Assembly: GCA_028571685.1 (NCBI GenBank)
Contig: CM053162.1
Span: 12,962,001-13,026,000 of the forward strand
Source: Heterohyrax brucei
Taxonomy: Eukaryota; Chordata; Mammalia; Hyracoidea; Procaviidae
Direction of reading: 5' to 3'
Length of the DNA stretch: 64,000 bases
A program made the translations under genes and the position numbers. A model generated the notes under the pieces. It had not been told where the DNA came from and did no database searches. It was given only the letters and a program-made list of their open reading frames with translations. Below, piece by piece: positions 23,872-34,265 of the stretch; the stretch's first letter is position 1, and each line of letters starts with the position of its first letter.

Positions 23872-24960
23872 TGGTCTGAGAAGATGCTGTGCAATAATTA
23901 GGTGGTTTGGATTTTGCTGAGACTTGCTATGTGGTCTATTCTGGAGAATTTTCCATGTGTGTTGGAGTAGAAGGTGTACTTGGCTTTCATTGGGTGAAAA
24001 GTTCTGTACATGTCTATGAGGTTGAATTGGTTGATTTTTGCCATAAGATCTTCTGTATCTTTATTTAGCTTTTTTCTAGATGATCTGTCCATTACTGAAA
24101 GTGGAGTGTTAAAGTCTCCTATTATTATTGTGTAGTGATCTCTCTCGTTTTTCAATGTTGTCACTGTCTGCTTGGTTTATTTAAGATGCTCTAGTATTGG
24201 GTGCATAAATTTTCAATATTGTTAAGTCCTGATTGTGTATTGAACGTTTCAGCAATAAATAGTGACCATCTTTGTCCACAATGATGGGTTTTGCTTTCAA
24301 ATCCCTTTTTTATCTGAGATTAATGTTGTCGGTTTTGCATGTTGTTAGCTTGGTATATGTTTTTCCAGTCTTTGATTTTCAGTTTGTTTTCATATCTTTG
24401 AGTATAAAGTGTGTTTCTGTAAGTAGCATGTAGATGGATCATGTTTTTTGATCAAACCCTTTACTCTCTGTCTCTTTATTGGAACATTCAATCCATTTAC
24501 ATTCAGCATAATTATTGACAGATACGTATTTAGTGCTATCATTTTTGTGTTGTTGACATTTTCTTTGTTCCACTTAATACTCTGTTCTGGGATGTTTTTC
24601 TTTATGGGTTTCTTTTCATCCTTTTCAATGTTAGTTTTGTTTAGACTTGTATATTGTGTTTCTTGTTCTGATATGTAGTATTCTTAGTTTGCTTCTCGGC
24701 TACCCCACAATGTCCCCCTAATGTTCTAAGTTTAAGTGAGTCTTTACATTCTGTGTATCTCCTTAAATTCCTCACCATCTGAAAGGTCTATGAATACAAT
24801 AGTATGTACTTCGTTATAGTGGAGTATTGTAATTTAAATGCTGAGATCTCTGTTTCCCTTATTTTAGTATTTTAGCTTTCATTGAGCTTTGTGACTTCCC
24901 TAGCTAAGTAGGACTCTGGATATTGTGTCTTGCATTGCATCCTTGAGTATACATCTAGTG

Positions 24961-25843
24961 TTACTGCTTTTCTAAGCAAAAAACTTCCTTCAGTATTTCG
25001 TGTAATTTTGGTTTGATTTTTGCAGTATCTAAGCTTCAGTTTATCTGAGACTGTAGTAATTTCACTGTCATATTTGAGAGACAATTTTGCAGGATATATA
25101 ATTCTTGGTTGGAAGTTTTTTTCTCTTCAAGGTGTTGCATATGTCATCCAATTGCCTTCTTGCCAATATGGTTTCCAGTCTAAATGACTCTCCTTTATAT
25201 GTTAGTTTTTTATTGAGCCTAGCTGCCTTTAAGAGCAACTCCTTATGTTTCATTTCATTAAGCTTGATTATAGTATGTCTTGTGTCTTTCTTTTGGGATC
25301 TACATTTTGTGGAGTTGGATGAGTATCTTGAATAGCTATCTTCTCTTCTTTCATGGTATCAGGGAAGTTTTCTGTCAGCAATTCTTTAACAATTCTCTCT
25401 GTATTTGCTGTTACGCCTCCCTGTTCTAGAACTCCACTTATTCAAAAATTGTTCCTTTTGATAGTCCCACATAATTCTGAATGATTATTTTTCTTGAGTC
25501 TTCTTATCTGATTTCTCCTCATAGATGCTGATATCATTTGTTTTCTCTTCAATAATTAATTCTGCATTCCATTTCCTAAATCCTGCTCTTTTGACTTTCA
25601 ATTGAATTGTCTATAACTTTGTAATTTTATTATTGATTTGATGATTTTCAGATTGTTGTTGTTCTAGCAGTTCACATAGCTTGTTTGATTTATCACTTGG
25701 TTCTGCTGCCTATTGTCTAATCTCCATCCTACGACCTAGAAGGGCTCTATACATAATTCTTTTGTTTTCTACCTTTGATAACTTCAGGAAGGCTTCTTTG
25801 TCTGGGAAGGTTTTTGATTACTTTGGGAGTTGTCCAGAGCCAT
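24961..25843 (-). pseudogene. L1-B ORF1, broken
   Basis: The minus-strand start at 25843 reads MALDNSQSNQKPSQTKKPS, then hits a stop and shifts. The C-terminal RNA-binding part is readable as LLKAARLNKKLTYKGESFRL (about 25240-25180), and the frame ends with EVFCLEKQ before the stop at 24961-24963. Length and order match L1-E ORF1 at 50299-51187. Several stops and shifts make it non-coding. Confidence 0.82.
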
Positions 25844-26636
25844 GGTAGTCTGCTTTTTTGAGTGATTAGATATTGATTGTTGTCTTTAGCCATCAGAGCT
25901 GTTCCAGTTCTCAAGTTTGTGACAGAAGCTGTGGCATACATCAGAGAAGTGAAGGGGGAAGTGCACTGCTGCACTTGGCTGCCAGCTTCCACTGTGTTCT
26001 CTAGGTGCAGCTGTCTTAAGTACATCTTCTCTGCTGAGAGAGATGCTGTCTTGTCAGGTGGACTGCTCAGCTCAGCTTGGCAGCCACCCACAGGTGGGTC
26101 CTCAATCGTGGCAGATACTACTTCCTGGCTGACATAGATGGTGTCCTGTCTGTGCTGCCTCTCTTGTGCCATCCCAGCAGTCTATGGAAAATCTCTGAGA
26201 AGAGAGGAGGGAAGGGGGCTGTGGCATTTGGCTGCCAGCTGCCTTTGTATTCTCTGGATATGTCTGTCTTAAGTGCAGCCTCTTTACTAAGAGAGATGCT
26301 GTCAGCTCAGGTGATGCTGCTCAGTGTGGGAGCCTGCCCCAGCCAGGCTCTCAGATGCAACAGCCCCAGTCCCAGTCTCCTGGCTGACAAAGATAGCATC
26401 TGTACTTATAAGTTCTCCCCTGCCATGTCAGCAGAAGCAGGACCTTTGTGCCGCCATCTTTCCTCTAACAATGGTAGTTGCTCCCCTTCCTGTTGTCTAA
26501 TCCAGTTTCACAACTTTCTGTCTCATTTTGGGACTCCTAAACTGTTAGATCTGTTCTGCTCAGTTGTTTTTACAGGCCTTCATTCTTAGAGGGAATCAAG
26601 GAGATTTGTGACTACTCTGCCATCTTGACACACTCC
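25844..26636 (-). promoter_or_regulatory. L1-B 5' UTR with two ~253-bp monomer-like units
   Basis: A recurring block TTGGCTGCCAGCT...GTCTTAAGT...GAGAGATGCTGTC starts at 25975 and at 26228, a spacing of 253 bases. At the transcript start the plus strand reads CCATCTTG (26620-26627), the reverse of the CAAGATGG YY1 core. A further GCCGCCATCTT occurs at about 26450-26460. The unit length matches L1-A (256). Open frames on the opposite strand, including the 170-codon frame at 26077-26589, are by-products of this GC-richer region. Confidence 0.6.
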
Positions 26637-26649
26637 ACTTTTTTTTTGG

Positions 26650-27085
26650 CAATTAGCTCTTTTGACAAAATAAATTCAAAAGTAAGACAAGTGCTCATTT
26701 AATAAAATTTAAGTACTGAACTTTTTTTCTAAAGAAAATTGATATTGAATGTGCAGTGCACACAAAATGCTGACCAGTTTTTTACCTTTCACCCAGAAGC
26801 TGTGGTGCCATCACTGACCACATGGAAAAAAAGAAAACACAGATCTTTCAAAGCAGCATCAGCACCTACCAAAAGTTAGTAGTAATTTTAAGAAGAAAAA
26901 CGATATATCTGTAGTTTCAAAAGGTGTATTTACATATGATACTGTGACTTTTATGTATTTTTTTACATGAAAGTTCTAAAATAATTTTTCTAAATTTCCA
27001 TCTCAAGTTTTTCTGTAAACATAGTACAAAAAGTAAAGTACTGCATGTAATGTTTTGGCTTTACTTGTAGAAGAAGTCAACTACA
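26650..27085. other. unassigned intergenic sequence
   Basis: No repeat or gene was recognised between L1-B and the tRNA-Gly-like SINE. Confidence 0.4.
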
Positions 27086-27440
27086 GCAGTTAAATGAGGC
27101 CAGTTTGGTTCAATGATAGAATCTCACCTTCTGTGTAGGAGAGCTAGGTTCAGTACCTGACCAATGCACTTTATGTGCAGCTACCCTTGTCTGACCATGG
27201 AGGTTTGCATGTTGGTATGATGCTGAATAAGTTTCAGCAGAGCTTCCAGACTAAGATGGACTAGGAAGAAAAACCTTGACATCTGCTTCTGAAAATCAGC
27301 TGGTGGAAACCCTGTAGGTTATGATAGTCTGATCTGCAACTACTCATTGGGATGGTTCAGGACTGGAGAGTATTTTGATGCAGGGTACATAGGATTTCCA
27401 TGGGTTGGTGCTGAATCTACAGCAGCTAATGAACAAACAA
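27086..27440 (+). mobile_element. SINE with tRNA-Gly-like head and RTE-like tail
   Basis: The head at about 27097-27168 (TGGTTCAATGATAGAATCTC, then a B-box-like GGTTCAGTACC and GACCAATGCA) follows tRNA-Gly (GCC), whose family pattern is TGGTTCAGTGGTAGAATTCTC. The body shares GGAAGAAAAACCTTGACATCTGC and GGAAACCCTGTAGG with longer AfroSINEs. The last ~90 bases (GATGGTTCAGGACTGGAGAG onward, to an AACAAACAAAAC tail) parallel the RTE 3' end at 43400-43500. It is not a functional tRNA: the head is mutated and fused to a long body. Confidence 0.75.
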
Positions 27441-27993
27441 AACAAAAAACTAACTATAGCTTCTCATGTGAAAACACAAAAATAACATGACAGACTATTT
27501 TCTCAAATTGTAAAAGAGTACATAATTTGTTGTGCAGGAGACAAGTTCACTTATTACGTACAATTAATGTTTCCAGGCATTAGAGTTTAGTTCTCTTGAA
27601 GAATTATGCATGAAAAAGTTTAACTCAGATGTTTCACATTACAAATCACGTTAATAACAAAAATAGCTCGTTTTTTCACATATTCATAGACTCAAGTAAA
27701 GCTTCTGGAATTTTACCCTGTCATAGATGAAATTTCTGGTATTATTTTGAATACTACTGTAAAATATGTTAAAAATCTCAACACTGAGACAAAATTTTGT
27801 TTTGTGAGGATAATTCAGACACAAAGTTGGTGGTTTATTCTATTACACTATGATTGACATTAGTAAACAAAGAAACCTACAGAACAGAAACATACATGGA
27901 ACTTGTGGTGAACACATTACTCATTTTTTTAGTCCAAATAAGCAACAATATTCTCCAATCACAATAAAATTGATTGCTAATTCTGTTTACAGA
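27441..27993. other. unassigned intergenic sequence
   Basis: AT-rich; no repeat or gene was recognised. Confidence 0.4.
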
Positions 27994-28005
27994 TAATTTG
28001 ATATA

Positions 28006-28140
28006 AACTAACATTTGGTTGCTAACCAAAAGGTCAGCCATTCCAGTCTACCAGCTGCTCCTTGGAAACTCCACAGGTACTTCTACTCTGTCCTGTAGGG
28101 TTGCTGTGGGTTGGAATTGACTTAATTGTAATGGGTATAG
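28006..28140 (+). mobile_element. AfroSINE, 5'-shortened
   Basis: It contains GGTTGCTAACCAAAAGGTCA, a CCTTGGAAACTCCACAGG body, TTCTACTCTGTCCTGTAGGG and TTGGAATTGACTTAATTGTAATGGG. A 12-bp duplication, TAATTTGATATA at 27994-28005 and TAATTCGATATA at 28141-28152 (11 of 12), defines the insertion. The A-box side of the head is missing. Confidence 0.88.
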
Positions 28141-28315
28141 TAATTCGATATACACACATAGTTAAAGTAATTAAACATAATTATTTGTTTTGGGGCTGCT
28201 ACCAAATGCAAAAATAAATAAATGAAAAGTAGCATCTGATTTTTATACATCATCAGCTACATTTTACAAATGTGTAATTGTTAGGTTAGTAAACCTAAGT
28301 GCCCTATAACCATAC

Positions 28316-28857
28316 TGTCATGGATTGAATTATGTCCTCCTCCAAAAATATGTGTAGTAATTTTGCTGGGTTGGGATTCCATGTATTCTGTGATTGCCCT
28401 CCATTTTGCGATTTTGTTAAACTATGAATCCTAATCCCTGCCTGTGATTAACAGAGCGGATTGTGTTAGAGCAGATTATCGTGGGACTATAAATCCCTTC
28501 CTAAGATCACCTCCCTGCTCCACTGGAGTTTCCCTGGAGTGTGGCTTGCACCACCTTTTATCCTATAAGGGATAAAAGGAAAGGATAGGAAGTAGCAAGC
28601 TGGGAACCTCGCACCATCAAGAAAGCAGCATCAAGAATAGAACACGTCCTTCAGATCTGAGTTCACTGTGCCAGGATGCTCTCTGATCGAAGACTGATGC
28701 AATACAAGGGCGTTCCTCCAGAGCCAACAAAGGGAAAGCCCTTCCTCTGGAGCAGACATCCTGAATTCAGACCTGTAACCTACTGGACTTCATAAGAATA
28801 AACTTTTCTTTGCTAAAGCTATCCTCCTTTTTTTGGTAAATAAGTTATCTAAACTGA
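28316..28857 (+). mobile_element. solo LTR (ERVL-MaLR-like), plus orientation
   Basis: It starts TGTCATGGATTGAATTATGT, a MaLR-type LTR start, and carries AATAAA at 28797-28802 near its 3' end. It corresponds to the reverse complement of the elements at 23371 and 5420 (for example GTAACCTACTGGACTTCATAAG here against CAGTCCGGTAGGTTGC there). Its 3' edge is worn, so the end and TSD are uncertain. No viral genes are linked. Confidence 0.8.
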
Positions 28858-29471
28858 CCTATAAAAGTATTGAAAATTTGCATATATTTAGTTATCTGAA
28901 TTTTAATGCCATTTTGTTCCAAAACACTTGAAAATCTTTAAAGTTTTCAATGCTTCTGAAGATTTTAGGAAATTGAAATTACTAAAAAATAAAATCAGCA
29001 AGAGTCTAAGAATTAGTACAAATACAGGACTTCTTTTTTTCAATAAAATTTTTAAAGTGTGTGATTCTATATTTTTAATATACTCCAGCTATGGGCAAGT
29101 ACCATCAAAGTCAACTCTAAAACTCTTTCATCATCTCAAAAAGAACCTTCACACCTTTTAACTGTCACTACTCTATGCCCCAGCTCCACACCCCTCATTG
29201 TTAATCAGTCGTTAATCAATTTCCTGTCTCCACAGATTTCCCTATTCTGGACTTTCATATTAAATAGAATCATGTTCTTTTTTTTAATGACTGATTTATT
29301 TTACTCAGAATTCAAGATCTATTCATGTTGTAGAATGTATCAGAACTTCCTTCCTCTTTTTATGCCAAAAAATATTCCATTGCATAGATTTTTGTTTGTG
29401 AATTCATCAGTTAACAGACAGTTGGATTGTTTCCCTTTTGAATACAGTGAATAATGCTGTTGTCAACATTC

Positions 29472-29680
29472 CCTGGAGAAGGACATCATGCGTGAAAAAG
29501 CATAGAGTCAACTTGATAAAGACAAGAAGACCTTGAACAAGACGGACTGACACAGCGGCTGCAGCAGTGGGCTCAAACATAGCAATGATTGGCATAGGAA
29601 CCATAGTATTTTGTTCCGTAATACACAGGGTTACTATAAGTCAGAACCTACTGGTTGACCCCTAACAACAACAACAAACA
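29472..29680 (+). mobile_element. RTE-clade LINE 3' end
   Basis: The order CCCTGGAGAAGGACATCATG, GACAAGAAGACCTTGAACAAG, CGGACTGACACAGCGGCTGC, TATTTTGTTCCGTAATACAC and TAAGTCAGAACC ends in a (CAA)n tail at about 29660-29680. It aligns block by block with the plus-oriented RTE copy at 43312-43500. Only about 210 bases are present, a severe 5' truncation. It sits inside old L1 sequence. Confidence 0.85.
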
Positions 29681-29755
29681 CTCTTGTACACATTTTTGTG
29701 TAAATACATGTTTTCTTTTTTGTTGTAGTGGAATTTCTGGCTCATATAGTAACTA

Positions 29756-29921
29756 GGGAAATCCTCTTGGTGTAGTGGTTAAGTGCTACAGCTACTAACC
29801 AAAAGACTGGCAGCTGATATCTAGCAGGCATTCTTTGGAAACTCTATGGCGTAGTTTTACTCTGTCCTATAGGGTTGATATGAGTCAGAATTGACTAAAT
29901 GACAAGGGGCTTGATTTTGGT
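29756..29921 (+). mobile_element. AfroSINE with 11-bp TSD
   Basis: The head reads CTTGGTGTAGTGGTTAAGTGC and CTACTAACCAAAAGACTGGCAG, followed by TTTGGAAACTCTATGGCGTAG, CTCTGTCCTATAGGG and GAGTCAGAATTGACTAAATGAC. Perfect 11-bp duplications TATAGTAACTA lie at 29745-29755 and 29922-29932. The target is the old L1. Confidence 0.92.
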
Positions 29922-29932
29922 TATAGTAACTA

Positions 29933-30070
29933 AGAAGCCTGGTGGGTCAATTGCTAGAGTTCATCTGTTAAACAAAATGCTGAAAGACTGAATTCACCAT
30001 CTGCTTCATGGAAATTATATGAGGCAGTTCTATTTGTCCTGTAGGGTCACATTAAGTGAAACTTTTTTTT
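29933..30070 (+). mobile_element. second AfroSINE, directly adjacent
   Basis: It starts AGAAGCCTGGTGGGTCAATT immediately after the duplication of the previous SINE. It keeps CATGGAAATTATATGAGGCAG, TTCTATTTGTCCTGTAGGGTCAC and an 11-base T-run near 30063-30073. It is more worn than its neighbour, and no clear TSD was found. Confidence 0.75.
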
Positions 30071-30535
30071 TTTAATGTGACTTTATAATTAATCATTTGA
30101 GGAATTGTTTGACTCTTTCCCAAAGTGGCCATACTATTTGACAACAGTTGTGATTACCTGTCTTTTTGATTCTAGTCATCCTAGATTATTAAAGTGGCAT
30201 CTCTTTGTGGTTTGGATTTGCATTTCCCTGATGACTAATGATGTTGAGCATCTTTTCACATGCTTATCAGCATCCTGTGTATCTTTTGTGGAAAAAATGT
30301 CTGCTCAGATCACTTTCCCATGTCTTAATTGTGTTAACTGTCTTACTATTTCATGGCAAGAAATTTTTATATATTTTAGAAGAAAATCTTTATCATTTAT
30401 ATAATTAACAAATACTTTATTCCATAGGTTGTCTCTTCACTTTCTTAGATATGGTGCCCTTTGAAGAATGAACTTTTTATTTGATGATGTCCAGTCTATC
30501 TACTTATTCTCTGTTGCTTATGTGGAAGAGATGAT

Positions 30536-30810
30536 CTTGAGCATTAACTTAAGTGAACAACCGACCAAATGAGGCTACAAGAGCTCAAACAGTGCATATA
30601 CTTTAATTCTGAAAATCTACAATTAGATTTTAAAATTCATAGATGTTTGTAAAGAACATTTTGATGAAACTTGTTTTAATTGAGTACGTTTATGTTTTCT
30701 ACCAGGATCAAATGAAGTTCAGAAGGTCTATAATTTTATAGCATTGACTTTTGTAAAACAGCTTTCAAAGTTGTAAATAGAAATATCCTATTTGAATATT
30801 TGATTCCTTT
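30536..30810. other. unassigned intergenic sequence
   Basis: No repeat or gene was recognised. It provides the left copy of the 18-bp duplication of the next element. Confidence 0.4.
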
Positions 30811-30828
30811 AAAAATATTTGCCAAAGA

Positions 30829-31090
30829 TGACACAGAATGACTGTATCTTGAGGGAATTTTATGGTTCTATGCATCTATAGGATGTCATCCTGCTGACCT
30901 CTTGTTGGAGGAAGGGGCGTGGGGTGGAGAGGAGGGGATAGGAGACTGTTGGGAGGATAGAACATGTATGGAGCAGAGAGGAGGGGTGTGCTGTCACTGG
31001 GCAGGGAGATCAGTAGGAGCTGCGTATAGGTAAGCATGAGAATTTATATGGGAATGCACATTTTCATTCAATAAAAATAAAAAAATAAAT
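30829..31090 (+). mobile_element. 262-bp L1 3' end with perfect 18-bp TSD
   Basis: A severely 5'-truncated L1 begins TGACACAGAATGACTG and matches L1-A from about 10779 to its end. It includes ATAGGATGTCATCCTGCTGACC, GGAGCAGAGAGGAGGGGTGTG and GGGAATGCACATTTTCATTC, then an A-rich tail. The target-site duplication AAAAATATTTGCCAAAGA at 30811-30828 and 31091-31108 is perfect over 18 bases. Confidence 0.95.
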
Positions 31091-31108
31091 AAAAATATTT
31101 GCCAAAGA

Positions 31109-31429
31109 ATCAACTTTGAATGACAACTAGAAGACAGAAACTGGGAAGATATTTGGGTGGAAATATATGCATATTTCTTACAAATAAATAGGATTAAGAA
31201 TATCCTCTATTTGATGGAATGTTTTCTCAACTCAGTCAAGTGTCCTCTCAATAAAAATTAACATGACCTAAAGGAAGAGCCAACTGACCATACTAGGTAT
31301 TTCAAATTTAAGAAACAAAAATGTGATTTTCAGAAAGACTGTAGAAAACTTTAGGACAAACAAAAACCAGTAGGACTAATTTAATGCAAATGTATTCTTC
31401 AGAAAAATGCAAGTGACAACCTATCAGGG
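31109..31429. other. unassigned intergenic sequence
   Basis: No confident assignment. Part of it may be eroded L1, since L1-D begins directly after it. Confidence 0.35.
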
Positions 31430-33402
31430 ACAATTGTGGCTAAGAATTGTTTAAAGTGGATCCACCAATGTAATTAGCCACATAAGAAAAAAGGAAAAAA
31501 AAAAAAAAGATTATTCAGTTGATGCAGAAAGGCATTTGTTAAACTTCAGTATCCTTTCTTGATTAAAAGCTCTCTGAAAAATAGGAATAGAAGCAAAATT
31601 CCTCAAAAGAATTAAGGAGATATATGCAAAACTAACAGCTGATATTACTGCTGATGGAGAAAGACTGAAAGTCTTGCCCTTGAGAAACAGGAATGAGGCA
31701 AGGATGTCCATTACAATCACTCTTATTTGTAATTGTACTGTAAGCCCTAGCCAATGAAATAGGGCAAGAAAGGAAAATAAAGTGTACCCAAATTGGAAAG
31801 CATGAAGTGAAGCTATCTCTATTCACAGATGACATACATAGAAAATTCCAGAGAGTCCACAAGAATGCTACTGGATCTAAAAGAAGGATTCAGCAAAGTG
31901 ACAGGGTATAATACCAACACACAAAAAATAAGTTGTTTGTTATACCAACAAGGAAAACTTTGAAGGAAACTGAAACAATAGCATTTACAATAGCCCTGAA
32001 AGGATAAAATGCCTATGTAAAAGACCTACCTCATGAAAACTACAAAATACTACTGCAAGAAACTTAAAGTGACCTACACAAACTGATACATTCCATGTTC
32101 ATCGATTAGAAGATCCAATATTGTGAAAATGCTACCCAAAGCAATCCTTAAACTTAAGACAATTCCAATCCAATTTTCAACAACATCATTACTGAAATGG
32201 AAAAACAAATCAACTTTACAGGAAAGGAAAGTGGCCCTAAATAGTCAAACCAATATTGAAGAAGAACAAAGTAGGAAGTTTGGCATTACATAGTCTCAAA
32301 ACCTGCTATAGAGCCATAGTAGTGAAAATAGCCTGATATTGGTTCAATGATAGATACATAGACCAATGAAGATAGAACTGAGAATCCAGAAATAAATCTA
32401 TCAATCTATATGCAATTGATTTTTGATAAGCTGTCAAAGTGCATTCAATGGAGAAGAAATAGTATCTTTAATAAATGGTGCTGCAAAACTGGATATCCTT
32501 CTGCAGAGAAATGAAACAGCATTCATACCTCACTTCATACATAAAAATGAACTCAAGATGGATCAAAATTCTGAACATTAAAGCTAAAGATATAAAGTTT
32601 CTGGAATATAATGTAGGGGCAAAGCTGTGGGACTTAATTGTTTTTCCGGAATTAGATCCCTGAACACAACTACAAATGTGCAAGCAACAGAAGACAAGTT
32701 AGATGCCTGGGGACCTCCTTAAGTTAAAAGTTTGTGTTCATCAAAAGACTTTACAAAACGGAACTACAGACTGGAAAACAAACAGAAGAACTTTCATGAC
32801 CAGATAGCTGATGTGGGCGTATATCTAAAATATATAGAAAACACGAACAACTCAACTATAAAAAGGCAATCTAATTAAAAAATTGGGCAAAGGACATCAG
32901 TGACATACCACCAAAGAGAACATTCAAGCAGCCAACAAATACGTAAAAAGATGCTTTCAATCATTAGCTATTAGAATGATGCAAATAAAAACTGTAATGA
33001 GATCCCATCTCATCCCTGCAAAAATGCCACTGATCAAAAACACAGAACACAAAAAATTCTGTCAAAGTTGATTGAAATTCTTACCCACTGTTGGTGGGAC
33101 TGTAAAATGGTATAACCACTGTGGAAAGAATATGTTTTCTCAAAAAGCTAGAAACAGAAATACCTTATGATCCAGCAGTCCCTCTCTTATGTGTATACCT
33201 CACAGATCTATCATCAGTGACACAAATAAACATAGCAGCATTATTCATGTACAGTATTATTTACAATAGCTAAAGGACAGGAACAAGTCCCATCAGTGAA
33301 CAAATAGCTAAACAAAATGTGACATCTACATACAGTGGAATACTACATAGCTATGAAAAGTAACAGTAAGTTCACAGACACACATATATATGTTTATATA
33401 TA

Positions 33403-34201
33403 TGTTCTGGTTAGTGACTAAGTGTATGGTTCAGGCTCTAGCCTATTTATCTAGATGGGCAGGGTTGATTGCTGTAGGCATGAGTATCTGGTTGTAGCCA
33501 CTGAGCAAGGCAGGGGCTAACAACTGTCCCTGAGTGTCTATGGCATGTACTCTTATGTCTGAATCTAAGTGAAGGAACAGTTTCTGCCCTTAATTTGCGG
33601 TTCAGGGAAGTCAGGAGTCTTTTTTTTTTCTTTATTCCTTTTCTGTTTGTTAAATTATTCCCTCTCCCAGTCTTTGAGAACGGTTCAGGGCAGGCTTAAG
33701 GAGTCTTAATTCTGGCTCAGTTAATGGCGTCAGACTGCAGAGCCAATACAGTGCAGACAAGGGAGTGGGGCGTGCTGGGAGAAGAGAGAGAGGTTTGTCC
33801 TGTGGGAAAGTTTTAGACTCCAATACAGTGCAGATAAGGGATTGGGGAGTGCTGGGAGAAGAGAGAGAGGTTTGTCCTGTGGGAAAGTTTTAGACTGGTG
33901 GGAGGTAGGATGCATGCAAAGACTTAGCTTTTGAAGGTCTCTTGCTATTTCTCACTGGTTTCAGGAGGTGCCTGTGGATTTACTAGTTTCTCCTGCTGAG
34001 GAGGATGCCCTCCTACCACCGTGCTTAGCAGGTGAGGTCTGATGAATCTTGCTCTCCCTTTCTCATTGTTCAATATGATTTCTCAACTTTTCCTCTGATG
34101 GTCTGGGCTCCTAGGATGTCATATGTTATGGATTCATTTGTGTGTTTGTGTGTCTTTGTTGTTAGAGGGGTCACAGGAAGAATCTGACTTGCCCTGCCAC
34201 A
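33403..34201. mobile_element. LTR-like insertion in L1-D
   Basis: The 799-bp block is absent from the L1 order, which passes from TTCACAGACACAC to the ATGGATGAATCTGGAGGACAT block. Its edges are TGTTCTGG and CTGCCACA (TG...CA), with ATATA on both sides (33398-33402 and 34202-34206). The repeat context is low complexity, so the duplication is weak evidence. An AATAAA on the minus strand (TTTATT near 33633) could be a poly(A) signal if the LTR points that way. It contains a 2 x 77-bp tandem repeat. The family is not recognised. Confidence 0.55.
33743..33896. repeat. 2 x 77-bp tandem duplication inside the LTR-like element
   Basis: CCAATACAGTGCAGA starts at 33743 and again at 33820. Each 77-base unit continues through GTGCTGGGAGAAGAGAGAGA and GGTTTGTCCTGTGGGAAAGT to TTTTAGACT. 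The two copies differ at only a few positions. Repeated units of this size are common in the U3 enhancer part of retroviral LTRs. Confidence 0.92.
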
Positions 34202-34265
34202 ATATATCTTACAATATGGATGAATCTGGAGGACATTATGCTGAGTGAAATAAATCTATTGCTAA

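Larger units (their letters stand above)
20216..24542 (-). pseudogene. L1-B ORF2, broken by an LTR and mutations
   Basis: The start codon is at 24542-24540 (minus strand MIALNTYLSIIMLNVNGL). The endonuclease keeps IIGDFNTPLSVMDRSSRK (about 24110-24060). After the LTR at 23871-23371 come RT motifs [20 protein letters not shown] (about 22230) and FADDM (about 21925-21912). The C-terminal part includes STIPKRRNQPKCSPTDEQV (about 20410) and ends near 20216. Frameshifts and stops are spread along it. Even without the LTR it would not give one polypeptide. Confidence 0.88.
19226..26636 (-). mobile_element. L1-B: full-length LINE-1, inactive
   Basis: This is a complete L1 on the minus strand. Its 5' end lies at about 26636 (CATCTTGACACACTCC is the reverse of GGAGTGTGTCAAGATG), and its poly(A) appears as a T-run at 19229-19241. 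The flanks repeat ACTTTTTTTGG (19215-19225) and ACTTTTTTTTTGG (26637-26649); the difference is in homopolymer length. ORF1 and ORF2 are both disrupted, and ORF2 is split by a 501-bp solo LTR. Without the LTR the element is about 6.9 kb, close to full length for this group. Confidence 0.92.
29090..30535 (-). mobile_element. old L1 (L1M-like) 3' ORF2 region, three insertions inside
   Basis: On the plus strand it reads as reversed L1: GTTTCCCTTTTGAATACAGTGAATAATGCTG, GGATTTGCATTTCCCTGATGACTAATGATGTTGAGCA, and a TTTGATGATGTCCAGTCTATC block near 30480. These match the ORF2 C-terminal and downstream region of ancient L1s. The element is interrupted by an RTE 3' end (29472-29680) and two AfroSINEs (29756-29921 and 29933-30070). 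It is too diverged to code. Confidence 0.75.

Noticed and set aside
26077-26589. 170-codon open frame, longest on the plus strand
   Set aside because: It lies antisense across the L1-B 5' UTR monomers. The GC-richer repeat lowers stop frequency, and no protein family is seen.
27097-27168. possible functional tRNA-Gly gene
   Set aside because: The stem pairs are disrupted and the sequence runs directly into a SINE body and LINE-like tail with no terminator. It is the head of a SINE.
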